Below the pieces are notes generated by a model. The model searched no databases and was not told the DNA's origin. It worked only from the letters and a program-made list of their open reading frames with translations. Below are positions 20,139-20,529 of a DNA stretch of 20,529 nt, one piece after another (position 1 is the stretch's first letter; every line of letters begins with the position of its first letter). A program made the position numbers and the translations under genes. The stretch is from CAYXRK01 sp964467615 (lineage in GTDB: Bacteria > Hydrogenedentota > Hydrogenedentia > Hydrogenedentales > GCA-2746185). Location of the stretch: contig CAYXRK010000085.1 of assembly GCA_964467615.1 (NCBI GenBank), positions 1-20,529 of the forward strand, read 5' to 3'.

Positions 20139-20529
20139 TGAAAGGCATCATCCTTGCCGGCGGCGCTGGCACGCGCCTCCACCCGCTGACCAAGGTCGTC
20201 AGTAAGCAACTCCTGCCCATCTACGACAAGCCGATGATTTACTATCCGCTCAGCACCCTCATGCTCGCGGGCATACGCGACATCCTGATCATCTCGACAC
20301 CCCACGATCTGCCCCTCTTCGAGCGCCTCTTCGAAGACGGATCGTCGCTCGGCCTTAGCATCTCGTACGCCGAACAACCACGTCCCGAGGGCCTGGCCCA
20401 GGCCTTTCACATCGGCGAAGCATTCGTCGGCAATAGCCCCGCGTGTCTCATCCTTGGAGACAACATTTTCTACGGTCACGATCTCGCGCAGGACCTGCCG
20501 GCGCGTGGCGCCCAGGCTCTGGGCCGACC
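20138..20529 (+). CDS. rmlA: Glucose-1-phosphate nucleotidylyltransferase (RmlA type), 3' end outside window
   Basis: The frame is open from ATG 20138 to the right edge (130 codons). M-K-G-I-I-L-A-G-G-A-G-T-R-L-H-P-L-T is the sugar-nucleotidyltransferase signature G-G-x-G-x-R-L-x-P. K-Q-L-L-P-I-Y-D-K-P-M-I-Y-Y-P-L, the P-E-G-L-A-Q-A-F segment and L-G-D-N-I-F-Y-G are specific landmarks of glucose-1-phosphate thymidylyltransferase. The enzyme makes dTDP-glucose from dTTP and glucose-1-phosphate, the entry to dTDP-rhamnose and other deoxysugars. About 160 C-terminal residues are beyond the window. GTG 20135 is an alternative start with GAGG (20121-20124) ten bases away. The upstream SDR gene points to a nucleotide-sugar operon; rmlB/C/D might follow outside. 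Confidence 0.92.
   Translation, partial: MKGIILAGGAGTRLHPLTKVVSKQLLPIYDKPMIYYPLSTLMLAGIRDILIISTPHDLPLFERLFEDGSSLGLSISYAEQPRPEGLAQAFHIGEAFVGNSPACLILGDNIFYGHDLAQDLPARGAQALGR

Noticed and set aside
20108..20479. 123-codon minus-strand frame near the right edge
   Set aside because: It is antisense to the RmlA-type gene, whose signature motifs run in the plus strand to the window end.

Overview
The window looks like chromosomal DNA from a GC-rich (about 60% by eye), probably Gram-negative bacterium. Supporting signs are a lipobox lipoprotein, a class III (type IV/type II) prepilin, a MoxR/DUF58/BatA-type cluster, a TMTC-like membrane protein with TPRs and cyclic-di-GMP signalling genes. The gene mix and small dispersed repeats recall uncultured lineages such as Hydrogenedentota or the PVC/Planctomycete neighbourhood. 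That is an impression from gene content, not a demonstrated taxonomy.

Layout. (1) 1-906: a 5'-truncated P4-type tyrosine integrase frame running off the left edge is joined to a DinB-fold gene truncated after its second metal histidine. Behind the DinB gene lie a palindrome and a REP-like hairpin with a 37-bp tandem repeat. (2) 907-5301: YkgJ-type cysteine-cluster protein (-), a self-contained 55-codon transcription unit (+) with promoter, Shine-Dalgarno and intrinsic terminator, an M3 oligopeptidase (-), a 142-bp MITE-like element, and an inositol-monophosphatase-family protein with a long lysine-rich tail (-). (3) 5302-7174: a 495-bp divergent promoter region, then surE and a prepilin (+). 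(4) 7185-11012 (-): moxR, DUF58 and BatA-like vWA genes in an operon. (5) 11180-15677 (+): LOG-family protein, a lipoprotein followed 9 bp later by a TMTC/GT-C-like membrane protein, and a secreted P1 (S58) peptidase. (6) 15737-18885 (+): small membrane protein, REC-PAS-GGDEF diguanylate cyclase, and an MshEN-HDOD protein. (7) 18952-20529 (+): CDP-paratose 2-epimerase-like SDR, a possible 36-aa coupling ORF, and the start of a glucose-1-phosphate nucleotidylyltransferase (rmlA type), which is probably the beginning of a surface-polysaccharide locus.

How genes may work together. MoxR, DUF58 and the vWA membrane protein form the classic AAA+/vWA chaperone-like set. The GGDEF protein would make c-di-GMP, and the adjacent HDOD protein carries one intact 24-residue MshEN c-di-GMP-binding motif, so the pair may be a local synthase-receptor module. 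The SDR and nucleotidylyltransferase would supply an unusual nucleotide sugar. No CRISPR array, rRNA, tRNA or complete insertion sequence was seen. The most unusual points are the integrase/DinB chimera, the MITE whose terminal repeat supplies a stop codon, the compact 55-aa unit, and two microsatellites sharing the same 9-bp flank.
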